Shown here: in pieces, positions 32,438 to 40,332 of the stretch
Layout of the letters: the number at the start of each line of letters is the position of its first letter
Numbering within the stretch: the first letter of the stretch is position 1
DNA from: JAICKM01 sp038228295
GTDB taxonomy: Bacteria > Chloroflexota > Chloroflexia > QHBQ01 > JAICKM01
Assembly (NCBI GenBank): GCA_038228295.1
Contig: JBBRPH010000019.1
Span: 14,729-78,728, forward strand
Length of the DNA: 64,000 nt
Direction: 5' to 3'
Translations under genes and position numbers: made by a program
Notes under the pieces: generated by a model
What the model was told of the DNA's origin: nothing
The model's input: the letters and a program-made list of their open reading frames with translations, nothing else
The model's database searches: none

Positions 32438-33369
32438 ACTTTTTGGACCAGGGCGCGGCCCAGCAACCCGCGCGGGCGCACCAGCAGCACCGCAAACAGG
32501 ATCGCGAAGGCCACGGCATCTTTGTAGCCCGAATATTGCGGCGGCACAAACGCTTCGGCCAACCCGATAACCAGGCCGCCCAGCACCGCGCCGGGAATCT
32601 CGCCCAGCCCGCCCAGCACGATCACGGCCAGCCCTTTGAGGCCGAAGGCGATGCCGAAATACGGCCCGGCAATAGACACGCTGGACGCGATCAGCGTGCC
32701 GGCCACGCCGCCCAGAAAGCCGCTGAGGAAAAAGGTGAGCAGGATGAAGCGGTCGGTATTGATGCCGAGCAGCCCGGCCGTGGTCGCGTCTTCCGCTACC
32801 GCGCGCAGGGCTTTGCCGAAGCGCGTGTAGTTGATGATCGCGGTCAACGCGATCAGGATCACCACCGAGACGGCGATGATCACCAACTGCACCGTCCGCA
32901 CCGGCACCGGCGCGCCGGCGGTGCCGAAGTTGACGGCTTTGGGCAACGTGCCGTAAATGTCCGCCGGGAAATTGTAGATTTCAGCCCCGACCAAGTATTG
33001 GATCAGATTGGTGATCAGCACGGCCACACCGAGGCTGGAAACGAGCGTGAGCAGGGGGTCGGCCCCGCGCAAGCGCAGCGGGCGAAACGCCAGCCGTTCG
33101 ATCAGCACGCCGATCAGCCCGGCCAGCACACTGCCCAGCGGCAAGGCGATCACAAACGGCAACTGGATGCCTAATTGTCCGTTCGCCAGCAGGCCGTTGA
33201 AGCCGAACACACCGCCCAGCAGGGTATACGTGAAATAGGCGCCCAGCGTGAACACCGCGCCGTGGGCGAAGTTGATGATGCCCAGGATCGAGAAGACCAG
33301 CGTGTAGCCCAGCGCGAAAATAGCATACACGCTGCCAATCGCCAGCCCGTTGAGGACTTGTTGCAGCAC
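32434..33369 (-). CDS. livH: Branched-chain amino acid ABC transporter permease LivH
   Basis: A 311-residue permease beginning LQQVLNGLAIGSVYAIFALGYTLVFSILGIINFAHG, the family hallmark. LRAVAEDATTAGLLGIN is the coupling loop and VLGGLGEIPGAVLGG the C-terminal conserved loop. First permease gene, separated from the binding protein by a 119-bp gap holding inverted heptamer repeats. Confidence 0.95.
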   Translation of the reverse strand: MLQQVLNGLAIGSVYAIFALGYTLVFSILGIINFAHGAVFTLGAYFTYTLLGGVFGFNGLLANGQLGIQLPFVIALPLGSVLAGLIGVLIERLAFRPLRLRGADPLLTLVSSLGVAVLITNLIQYLVGAEIYNFPADIYGTLPKAVNFGTAGAPVPVRTVQLVIIAVSVVILIALTAIINYTRFGKALRAVAEDATTAGLLGINTDRFILLTFFLSGFLGGVAGTLIASSVSIAGPYFGIAFGLKGLAVIVLGGLGEIPGAVLGGLVIGLAEAFVPPQYSGYKDAVAFAILFAVLLVRPRGLLGRALVQKV

Positions 33370-33380
33370 TGGCCCTCCTA

Positions 33381-33482
33381 GGTATCAGGTATCAGGTATC
33401 AGGTATCAGGTGCTGAACAACTAGTGCTTGCCCACATTGCAGCTAGTGGGCGTGCGTCTCCTGACACCTGATACCTGACACC
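33381..33482 (-). repeat. Inverted heptamer repeat array between livK and livH
   Basis: Four perfect GGTATCA heptamers at 33381-33408, then after ~53 nt three TGACACC/TGATACC heptamers in opposite orientation (33462-33482). The two arrays are complementary over about 20 nt and can fold into a long hairpin in the operon transcript. It may cause partial termination or an RNA-processing step between binding protein and permease. Confidence 0.85.
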
Positions 33483-33488
33483 TGCCGG

Positions 33489-34772
33489 CTACTTGTAGTC
33501 CACGTAGTTGAACATCCCCGTTTTGCCGTCGGGATTCATCTTGATCTGGGCCACATAGAACTGACCCTGCTTGACTTCGCCTTCGGGGTCGAACGAGATC
33601 GGGCCGAGCGGCGTATCGTAGGTACCGACCAGGATTTGCTTGTTGAGCGCGGTCCGCAGGTCGCCCAGCGTCATACCGGCCGTTTTGCTCTTGGTATCAA
33701 GCGCGGCCAGCGCTTCGACCATCACCTGGACCGCCGCGAACGCCTGCCCGCTGAACTGCGGCGGCTCTTTCTTTTGCTGGGCTTTATAGGCTGTGCGGAA
33801 GGCTTCGTTAATCGGGCCGCTGGTCTGCGGGCTATACGCCTGGGCGATCAGCACGCCGTCGCAGGCGGCCTGGCAGACGGGAAAGACATTGGAGGTGTTG
33901 AGGCCGTTGCCGCCGATGATCAGTCCCTTATAGCCCAGATCGCGCAACTGCTTAACCAAGTTGCCGCCGTCGGCGGCCAAGCCGGAGACGATCACCAGAT
34001 CGGGCTGCACGCCCAGTACCGCCGTCGCCTGCGTGGTGAAGTCGGTGTCTTTGGTTGAGAAGGTCTGCACCGTCACCAGATTCAGGTGCATTGTGTCGGT
34101 CACGGTCTTTTGGAAGGTGCCGGTTTCCGACTTGCTGAAGGCATCGTCCTGCGCGTAGAGGACGGCCACCTTTTTGATGGCGGGGTTGATTTTGAGCGCG
34201 GCGCGCACCGCGTTCGGCGCGACAACAGCCACCGGGGCCGATACGCGGGCGATGTAGTCGCCGATCTGCGGGATGCCTTTGGCCGTGTTCGACGGTCCCA
34301 CGACCGGCACTTTGGCCGCATCGGCCAGCTTGTCGGAGCTGAACGCTTGCTGCGACAGCGTGGGGCCGACGATGCCGACCACTTTATCACGGTTGATCAG
34401 GTTCAGGAAAGCGTTATTGGCGCCGGCCTCATCGCCCGCCGTGTCCTGAAAAATCAACTTGATGGGGGTACCGTTGACTCCACCTTTGTCGTTAAAATAC
34501 TTTTCTGCGATCTTCGCGCCGATCACCTGCTCCTGGCCCAGCAGCGCGACGTTGCTGGTCTGGGCGACCGCGATGCCGATGGGGATCGGCCCGCCCGCCG
34601 GGAAAGCGCTGCCCCCGGCCGCGCTCGCGTCTACGGTGGGCGGCACGGTCGCCGCGCCCGTTGTGGCCGGCACGGCCGTTGGGATAGCGGTGGAGTTGTC
34701 GGCGGTGCCGGTATCGCACGCCGCCAACAGCGTAGCGGCTAACAGCAAACTCGGTAGGATGCCTCGGCGCAT
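33489..34772 (-). CDS. Branched-chain amino acid ABC transporter substrate-binding lipoprotein (LivK-like)
   Basis: A 427-residue type I periplasmic binding protein. Residues 1-19 give a lipoprotein signal with lipobox LAAC (C19), then a Thr/Ala-rich linker, then IPIGIAVAQTSNVALLGQEQVIGAKIAEKYFNDKGGVNG, the classic start of the Peripla_BP_6 fold. VVGIVGPTLSQQAFS and VAVLYAQDDAFSKS are further family hallmarks. It captures leucine-type amino acids or related substrates for LivHMGF. AAGGAG lies 8 nt before ATG 34772. First gene of the operon. Confidence 0.94.
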   Translation of the reverse strand: MRRGILPSLLLAATLLAACDTGTADNSTAIPTAVPATTGAATVPPTVDASAAGGSAFPAGGPIPIGIAVAQTSNVALLGQEQVIGAKIAEKYFNDKGGVNGTPIKLIFQDTAGDEAGANNAFLNLINRDKVVGIVGPTLSQQAFSSDKLADAAKVPVVGPSNTAKGIPQIGDYIARVSAPVAVVAPNAVRAALKINPAIKKVAVLYAQDDAFSKSETGTFQKTVTDTMHLNLVTVQTFSTKDTDFTTQATAVLGVQPDLVIVSGLAADGGNLVKQLRDLGYKGLIIGGNGLNTSNVFPVCQAACDGVLIAQAYSPQTSGPINEAFRTAYKAQQKKEPPQFSGQAFAAVQVMVEALAALDTKSKTAGMTLGDLRTALNKQILVGTYDTPLGPISFDPEGEVKQGQFYVAQIKMNPDGKTGMFNYVDYK

Positions 34773-34811
34773 GGGGTTTCTCCTTTGGCTGGTTGATAGG
34801 TGGGAAACCAT

Positions 34812-34888
34812 GCCCCAGCGAAACAGCTCGGTGACGCCGGCTGGGGCGCTTAGTGGCGCAGTATAGCACCCGTAGGCACGGCTGTCAA
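34812..34888 (-). promoter_or_regulatory. liv operon promoter and leader hairpin
   Basis: On the minus strand TTGACA (34888-34883) and TATACT (34865-34860) are 17 nt apart, a near-perfect sigma-70-type promoter. The leader of about 80 nt contains a perfect 8-bp stem (34812-34819 with 34840-34847, 20-nt loop) ahead of the ribosome binding site. Confidence 0.88.
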
Positions 34889-34976
34889 TTTGGCGTAACC
34901 GCGCGGCCGGCTAAGACGGTCCGCACAACGACGTTCCGGCGCGAACGCGTCTGCTCGGCAGCGGCTGGGGTGGGGC

Positions 34977-35005
34977 TTGACATACAGACCTTTGTGCGCT
35001 ACTAT
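34977..35005 (+). promoter_or_regulatory. Promoter of small membrane protein unit
   Basis: TTGACA (34977-34982) and TACTAT (35000-35005) with exactly 17 nt between. AGGAGG (35036-35041) and an ATG at 35047 follow. The TTG of the -35 box should not be taken as a start codon. Confidence 0.85.
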
Positions 35006-35046
35006 ATCAGTGAGAGTTATATCGGCTGCGGATATAGGAGGGGAAC

Positions 35047-35145
35047 ATGGATGCCTGCGCTACCTTAACTTTGGCGCGCAGCCTACGCGAGCTGCCCAGC
35101 GGCGTAATCCGGTTGCGCCGCACCCACCTGCCGTGCGCCGCTTAA
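35047..35145 (+). CDS. Short leader ORF overlapping the next gene
   Basis: A 32-codon reading frame with the best initiation signals of the locus (AGGAGG, 5-nt spacing, ATG), directly downstream of a strong promoter. It ends at TAA 35143-35145, 13 nt inside the next frame, whose GTG start is at 35133. This arrangement suits translational coupling or a regulatory leader peptide. The peptide (MDACATLTLARSL...) matches nothing I recognise. A frameshift joining the two frames into one gene is the alternative. Confidence 0.45.
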   Translation: MDACATLTLARSLRELPSGVIRLRRTHLPCAA

Positions 35146-35498
35146 TCGTCCTGCTGGGTGCCGTGGGACTGGGGGTGGTGGCTGTGGCAGCGGCGCTCGT
35201 GGCGCTCGGGCCGGCGGCGCACGCTGCCGACCGGGTCGCGGCCGTGCCCAACCTGATCACCGGCCTCGCTTCCCTCGTGGGCGCAGTCGGCTACGGCGCG
35301 CGCAAAAAATGGGGGCTATACGCCTACGCACTCTCGTGCCTGGGCCACGGGCTGATCCACGGCGCGTTTCTGGCGGCCGCGCTACAGGCCGGCCGCTTTT
35401 CGCCCGTTAGCGCGGTCGGCCTGGCGGTGGTGCCGGTCGCGGCGCTCGTGGTGCTGGTCGGCATGGCGCTTGATGCGCGCGCCGGCCGCCTCGCCTGA
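35133..35498 (+). CDS. Small integral membrane protein, unknown
   Basis: About 121 residues from GTG 35133, with three hydrophobic segments (LIVLLGAVGLGVVAVAAALVAL; the middle ALSCLGHGLIHGAFLAAAL; AVGLAVVPVAALVVLVGMAL) and a polar GYGARKKWGLYAY loop. No ribosome binding site is visible at the GTG, so translation probably depends on the overlapping short ORF. The reading frame is open upstream to 34977, but that codon lies in the -35 box. Function unknown. Confidence 0.55.
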   Translation: MRRLIVLLGAVGLGVVAVAAALVALGPAAHAADRVAAVPNLITGLASLVGAVGYGARKKWGLYAYALSCLGHGLIHGAFLAAALQAGRFSPVSAVGLAVVPVAALVVLVGMALDARAGRLA

Positions 35499-35530
35499 GC
35501 AGCGGCGCGGATAGCGGGGCGGGGCGCAAG

Positions 35531-35559
35531 TTGGTGCCGGCGGGAGTGCCTGGTATAAT
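35531..35559 (+). promoter_or_regulatory. Promoter for a probably leaderless kinase mRNA
   Basis: TTGGTG (35531-35536) and TATAAT (35554-35559) with 17-nt spacing. Only 6 nt separate the -10 box from ATG 35566, so transcription should begin at or beside the start codon. Confidence 0.8.
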
Positions 35560-35565
35560 AGAGGT

Positions 35566-37368
35566 ATGTCCGCTGCGCTCACTCCTGCCTTTTGCCCCCA
35601 CTGCCACACGCCCAACCGGGCGGGGGCGCGCTTTTGCGCGACCTGTGGGCGGGTGCTAACCGGCGACTTGTTGACTCCCGGCGCGACGCTGCAAGGCGGG
35701 CGGTATCGTGTGCTGCGCCTGTTGGGACGCGGCGGCAACAGCGCGGTCTATCTGGTAGAAGATCAGCGCTTGGCGCGGCCCTGTGTTGCCAAAGCCTTGC
35801 AGGGCTATTTCGCTACCGCCGCCGAAAGCCGCCGCGCCGCCGCCGACTTCGCCCGTGAGGCGCGCATCCTGGCCCACCTTAGCACCGAACACCCCGGCCT
35901 GCCCCAGACCTACGACTATTTCGCCGAGGGTGAGCGGCTCTACCTGATCATGCAGTATGTGCCGGGCGAGCCGTTGGACGTGCGGCTGCGGGCCGGCGGG
36001 CCGTTGGCCGAAGGGGAGGTGCTGGGCATCGGCGCGGCGGTGGCCGAGGTGCTGGCGTTTTTGCACGCCCAGCGGCCGGAGCCGGTCATCCACCGCGACG
36101 TGAAGCCGGCTAACCTGATCCTAGACGGCGCGGGGCGCGTCAAATTGGTGGATTTCGGCCTGGCAAAAGCCTTGCCTTCCACTACCGGCGGTCTGGAAGC
36201 CGACCGCCACACCGGCGCCGCCGGCACCGCCGGGTACACCCCGCCGGAGCAGTGGGCGCTGCGGCCCGAAGCGCGCTCCGATGTCTATGCGCTGGGGGCC
36301 ACGCTGCACCACTTGTTGAGCGGCCGCGACCCGTATGATCCGTTTCGCGGCGCCGGAGAGCTCAACCTGGAATTGATCGGCCGCCTGAGTGTGTTTCCGC
36401 CATTGCCGACCCTGCGGCCCGCTGTGACTCCTGCCCTGCACCGCTTGATCACCGCGATGTTGCTGCCGGAGCCGGCCGCACGCCCACCGGCCGCCGAGGT
36501 GCAGGCGGCGTTGGCCGGGCTGCTGAAGCCGGGCCGCGGTGTGGTGGCTCCACGCACCCCGCGCCGTCCGGCTGCGCCTAAGCCGGCCCCCACTGTCCTG
36601 AGCATCCCGCCGCTGACCCGCACGCACGCCGAAGCGCTGGCGGTGGCCTGGGTGCGTGGAGCTGTGGTGGGGTTGCCGCCCGACATGCCGCTGCCGGTTC
36701 TCAGCGCGACCCTGGAGTTGGTGCCATTCGCGCTGGCCCGTTACACGCTTGCTGCGCGCTACACCAACCCCGCCGGGCAGTTGCTGCACGCGCTCAACGC
36801 GGCGGGCGTGGCCGTGCTGGATGGCGTGGAGGGCAAGCCGCCCGATGCGGCGCTGACCGATCTGCTCATGGCGGCCCGGCCCGCTCTCTGTGCGCTTGCT
36901 CCCCCCGACGCTGCAACGCTGCTGCCGTTCCGCCTCACGACAGCCCAACTGCGCGATGCACTGATCGCGCACCTGATCGCCGTGCACACCACGAAGGTGA
37001 GCTACCGCAACAGCCAAAAGCGCCGCTACAGCCGCACCTGCAAACCAAGTCGCGGCGACATCCGGTTTGAGGACGGCGAGCCGCTACTGCTGCACTATCC
37101 ACGCTGGACGGTGACGCTGCGACTGGGTGAGCAGTCGCACACGCTGATCCTATACCCGCCCGCGCCCGGTGGAGCCGCGCCCCTGGTAGAGGCACCGTTG
37201 TTGCAGGGCACGGCACTCTGCCCCGGCTGTGGCCGGCTGTTTTTACGCGCCCACCTGATCGCCTGCGCGACTTGCGGGCGGGGGGTTTGCGCCCGCTGTG
37301 CCGTCTATCGCAGCCGCCTGGGGCTGTTCCGCAAGCCGTTTTGTAGCCCCGCCTGCGCGGCCGGGTGA
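35566..37368 (+). CDS. Zinc-ribbon Ser/Thr protein kinase
   Basis: A 600-residue cytosolic protein. An N-terminal zinc ribbon (C10, C13, C24, C27) precedes a full Hanks-type kinase domain: Gly loop LGRGGNSAV (53-61), K76, E98, catalytic IHRDVKPAN with D178, and VDFG with D196. Activation-segment GTAGYTPPEQW and SDVYALGATLHHLL are typical bacterial features. Residues ~345-540 are an unrecognised region, and the last ~50 hold a second cysteine cluster (CPGC, CATC, CARC, CSPAC). No transmembrane segment is seen, so it is not a PASTA-type receptor. Targets unknown. Confidence 0.9.
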   Translation: MSAALTPAFCPHCHTPNRAGARFCATCGRVLTGDLLTPGATLQGGRYRVLRLLGRGGNSAVYLVEDQRLARPCVAKALQGYFATAAESRRAAADFAREARILAHLSTEHPGLPQTYDYFAEGERLYLIMQYVPGEPLDVRLRAGGPLAEGEVLGIGAAVAEVLAFLHAQRPEPVIHRDVKPANLILDGAGRVKLVDFGLAKALPSTTGGLEADRHTGAAGTAGYTPPEQWALRPEARSDVYALGATLHHLLSGRDPYDPFRGAGELNLELIGRLSVFPPLPTLRPAVTPALHRLITAMLLPEPAARPPAAEVQAALAGLLKPGRGVVAPRTPRRPAAPKPAPTVLSIPPLTRTHAEALAVAWVRGAVVGLPPDMPLPVLSATLELVPFALARYTLAARYTNPAGQLLHALNAAGVAVLDGVEGKPPDAALTDLLMAARPALCALAPPDAATLLPFRLTTAQLRDALIAHLIAVHTTKVSYRNSQKRRYSRTCKPSRGDIRFEDGEPLLLHYPRWTVTLRLGEQSHTLILYPPAPGGAAPLVEAPLLQGTALCPGCGRLFLRAHLIACATCGRGVCARCAVYRSRLGLFRKPFCSPACAAG

Positions 37369-37414
37369 GCGTAGGGTTATATGGCGCCCAGCCCGGTTAG
37401 GCCGCACCGCTGTA

Positions 37415-37444
37415 TTGACAGTGGTATACCGGGCATAGTATAAG
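37415..37444 (+). promoter_or_regulatory. Promoter of the MBL hydrolase gene
   Basis: TTGACA (37415-37420) and TATAAG (37439-37444), spacing 18 nt, about 45 nt before the ATG. The 120-bp gap after the kinase gene holds nothing else clear. Confidence 0.75.
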
Positions 37445-37488
37445 GGTACTATCCGACCGCCACTTCACCGCAATAGGAGCCACGCCCG

Positions 37489-38361
37489 ATGCCCCAGCCC
37501 TTGACCCCACTCACCCCGGATCTGTGGGTGGCGCAAAGCCGCCGCTACGCCATGAACAGCGGCGTATGGATCAGCGAGGGCGTGGCCTGTCTGATCGATC
37601 CCGGCATCGAGGGCGCCGAAATAGCGGCGTCGGCGACCGCTGTGGCCGCGCAAGGCGCACGGCCGGTGGCCCTGGTGCTGACGCACAGCCACTGGGACCA
37701 TATCCTGGGGCCGGAGCATTGGCCGGGCGTGCCGGTGATCGCGCAGGCCGGCTATACGGCCGCTCTGCGCGAGGCCGCGCCGCGCACCCGTCGCGTGATT
37801 GCCCGCCTGGAAGCCGAGCAAGGATTGACCCGCCCCGGCCCGTTTCCCCTGCCGCAGCCCGACCGGACCTTCAACGCGACGCTGGAGTTGCCGGTGGGTG
37901 CGTTGCGCTTGCGCCTGACCGCTGCGCCCGGTCACGCCGCCGACCAACTGACGGTCTATGACCCAGCGAGCGGTACGCTGTGGGCCGCCGATATGCTCAG
38001 TGACCTGGAAATCCCCTTTGTCAGCCACAGCCTACGCGCCTATCAGGCCACGCTGGCAACGTTGGCCGGCTGGGACATCCGCGTGCTGGTGCCCGGCCAC
38101 GGCGCGCCGACCAGCGACCCCGCCGCCGTTGCGACCCGCCTGGGTGAGGATCGCGCCTACCTGGCCGGCCTGGCCGAACGCATCGGCCGCGTCGTGGCGA
38201 CGGGCGGATCACTCGCGGCGGCGGTGGCCGCCTGCGCCGCAATGCGCTACCGGCACCCCGCCGCGAACGCCGCGCCGCATCGCTTCAACGTCGAAAGCGC
38301 TTACGCCGAACTCGGCGGCGCGGCCGACCCCGCGCAGGTCGGCTGGAGCCGAGAGGAGTAA
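37489..38361 (+). CDS. MBL-fold metallo-hydrolase
   Basis: A 290-residue metallo-beta-lactamase-fold enzyme. The metal site reads HSHWDH (H66, H68, D70, H71), then H147 in APGHAAD, D166 in WAADML and H202 in VPGHGAP, all in canonical order. It is of the glyoxalase II / quinolone-signal hydrolase-like group; thioester, lactone or phosphoester hydrolysis are possible. ATAGGAGCC precedes the ATG. Substrate not determinable. Confidence 0.92.
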   Translation: MPQPLTPLTPDLWVAQSRRYAMNSGVWISEGVACLIDPGIEGAEIAASATAVAAQGARPVALVLTHSHWDHILGPEHWPGVPVIAQAGYTAALREAAPRTRRVIARLEAEQGLTRPGPFPLPQPDRTFNATLELPVGALRLRLTAAPGHAADQLTVYDPASGTLWAADMLSDLEIPFVSHSLRAYQATLATLAGWDIRVLVPGHGAPTSDPAAVATRLGEDRAYLAGLAERIGRVVATGGSLAAAVAACAAMRYRHPAANAAPHRFNVESAYAELGGAADPAQVGWSREE

Positions 38362-38532
38362 ACTCAACGGACCGGCCAAGTTAGGACTTTTGTTCTCATT
38401 TCTACATCTCCAGACCGATGATCCCCTACCCCGCACCTGCTACAATACAACGGGTGCCGCACCAACGCTGCCGATCACCCCACCCCGACCCACCGATCAC
38501 GACGCACGGCCCACAGCAGAGGAGATCTCCCT

Positions 38533-40329
38533 ATGGAGCGGCGCGAGTTCACGGTCGCCGACGCGGCCCGGTATGATCAACGCAGCCCGGTGCGCTGGAT
38601 CGCGATGCACCTGTTGCGCTATAAACGCTTCCTGGCGGTGTCTATGGGTGGCACGCTGCTGCTCAACGTGCTGGCCGCGCTCCAGCCGACGCTGATCGGA
38701 TCTGCGTTCAGCGAAGTGTTGCGACCCCAGCCCAGCCGGGACGCGCTGGCGCGCATCGCGCTGACCATGCTCGGTCTGGTGCTGGGGACCGGCTTGGTGG
38801 ACATCATCCGCGCCTATGCCGGCGAGTTTCTCGCCAAGCGGGTCGAACGCGACGCGCGCGACGAACTCTACCGCAGTCTGCTGGGCAAAAGCCAGACCTT
38901 CCACAACCGCCAGCGCGTCGGCGACATCATGGCCCGCGCCGCCGGCGACGTCACCCAGATCGAATCTATGATCATGCCCGGCCTCGATACCCTGTTCGAC
39001 TCCTTCACCAGCCTGATCATCACCCTGCTCTTTATCGGCCTGCTCAAGCCCGAACTGCTGCTCACGCCGCTGGTGTTTACCGTCTTGTTCGGGCTGGCCC
39101 TGCGCCACTACGTCAACCACTTGCGCCCAGTGGCTGGGGCGATGCGCGAGCAATTCGGCACCCTGAACGCCGGGCTGACCGAGACCGTGACCGGCATCGA
39201 AGTGGTCAAAACCTCGGCCCAGGAGGACCAGGAGCGTGCCAAGTTCTTGACCGCCGCCCGCCGCTACCGTGACCTGTTTGTGCAAAACGGTGCTGTGCAG
39301 GCGCGCTATCTGCCGCCGCTGCTGCTGTCGGCGGCTATGGCCGGCGCGTTTCTGCACGGCGCGTGGCTGCTCACGCAAGGCCGGCTGTCGCTCGGCGCGC
39401 TGGTCACCTACCTGGCGCTGATGGGCAACCTGCGCTTCGCGGTCGGCATCTCGATCTGGACGTTCAACCTGGCCCAGTTGGGGCTGGCCGCCGCCGAACG
39501 CATCCTGACCTTGCTGCGCGAAGAGACCGAGCTTGACGAGAACCGCGCCGGTCACAGCGCACCGATGCGCGGCGAGATCGTCTTTGATCATGTCACCTTC
39601 CGCTACGGCAACACGCCGATACTCACCGACGTATCGTTCCGCGCCGCGCCGGGCCAAACCGTGGCAATTGTCGGGCAGACCGGCAGCGGCAAAAGCACGC
39701 TGACCAAGCTGGTCAACCGCATCTATGATATTGAAAGCGGCCGCATCCTGATAGACGGGACTGATGTGCGCGAGTGGAGCCTCGACTCGTTGCGTGGTCA
39801 GGTTTCGACCATTGAGCAGGACATTGTGCTGTTCTCGCGCTCGATTGCCGAGAACATCGGCTTCAGCCGCGCCGGCGCGAGCGAGGCCGCGATCGAGGCC
39901 GCCGCCGCCGACGCGCAGGCCGACGGCTTTATTCGCGGCTTCAAGGACGGCTACGCCACGGTGATCGGCGAACGGGGGGTCACGCTGTCGGGCGGTCAGC
40001 GCCAGCGGTTGGCGATTGCGCGCGCCCTGCTGACCGACCCGCGCATCCTGATCCTCGACGACTCGACCAGCGCCGTTGACAGCGCCACCGAAGACTTGAT
40101 CCAGGCGGCGATCCGGCGCTTGCTGCAAGGCCGCACCACGCTGCTGATCACCCACCGCCTGTCCCAGATCCGCTGGGCCGATCAGGTGCTGGTGTTGCAA
40201 GGCGGGCGCGTAGTAGACCAGGGTACGCACGACGAACTGCTGGCGCGCTGCGACCTGTACCGGCGCATCTTCGCCCACCACCGCCCGGCCGGTGCGCCGG
40301 CCCCGGAATTAGTCGCGATAGGAGGCTAA
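38533..40329 (+). CDS. ABC exporter half, degenerate catalytic residue
   Basis: A 598-residue type IV ABC exporter half: six membrane helices then a nucleotide-binding domain with Walker A GQTGSGKST (381-389), a canonical LSGGQ signature (485-489), and Walker B ILILD ending at 509. The catalytic glutamate is replaced by D510 (ILILDDSTSAVD). The H-loop is intact (LLITHRL). A stop 3 nt before the next ATG shows it pairs with the following exporter half. TACAAT at 38441-38446 is a possible -10 box. Confidence 0.93.
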   Translation: MERREFTVADAARYDQRSPVRWIAMHLLRYKRFLAVSMGGTLLLNVLAALQPTLIGSAFSEVLRPQPSRDALARIALTMLGLVLGTGLVDIIRAYAGEFLAKRVERDARDELYRSLLGKSQTFHNRQRVGDIMARAAGDVTQIESMIMPGLDTLFDSFTSLIITLLFIGLLKPELLLTPLVFTVLFGLALRHYVNHLRPVAGAMREQFGTLNAGLTETVTGIEVVKTSAQEDQERAKFLTAARRYRDLFVQNGAVQARYLPPLLLSAAMAGAFLHGAWLLTQGRLSLGALVTYLALMGNLRFAVGISIWTFNLAQLGLAAAERILTLLREETELDENRAGHSAPMRGEIVFDHVTFRYGNTPILTDVSFRAAPGQTVAIVGQTGSGKSTLTKLVNRIYDIESGRILIDGTDVREWSLDSLRGQVSTIEQDIVLFSRSIAENIGFSRAGASEAAIEAAAADAQADGFIRGFKDGYATVIGERGVTLSGGQRQRLAIARALLTDPRILILDDSTSAVDSATEDLIQAAIRRLLQGRTTLLITHRLSQIRWADQVLVLQGGRVVDQGTHDELLARCDLYRRIFAHHRPAGAPAPELVAIGG

Positions 40330-40332
40330 ACG

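Noticed and set aside
34977..35132. TTG at 34977 as the start of the small membrane protein
   Set aside because: The TTG is the first three bases of a consensus TTGACA -35 box with a matching -10 at 35000, so transcription starts downstream of it.
38497..40281. Long minus-strand open frame (~594 codons) opposite an ABC exporter gene
   Set aside because: It is antisense to a clear ABC transporter half with all motifs intact; its translation is low-complexity Gln/Arg/Ala-rich, typical of a GC-rich shadow frame.
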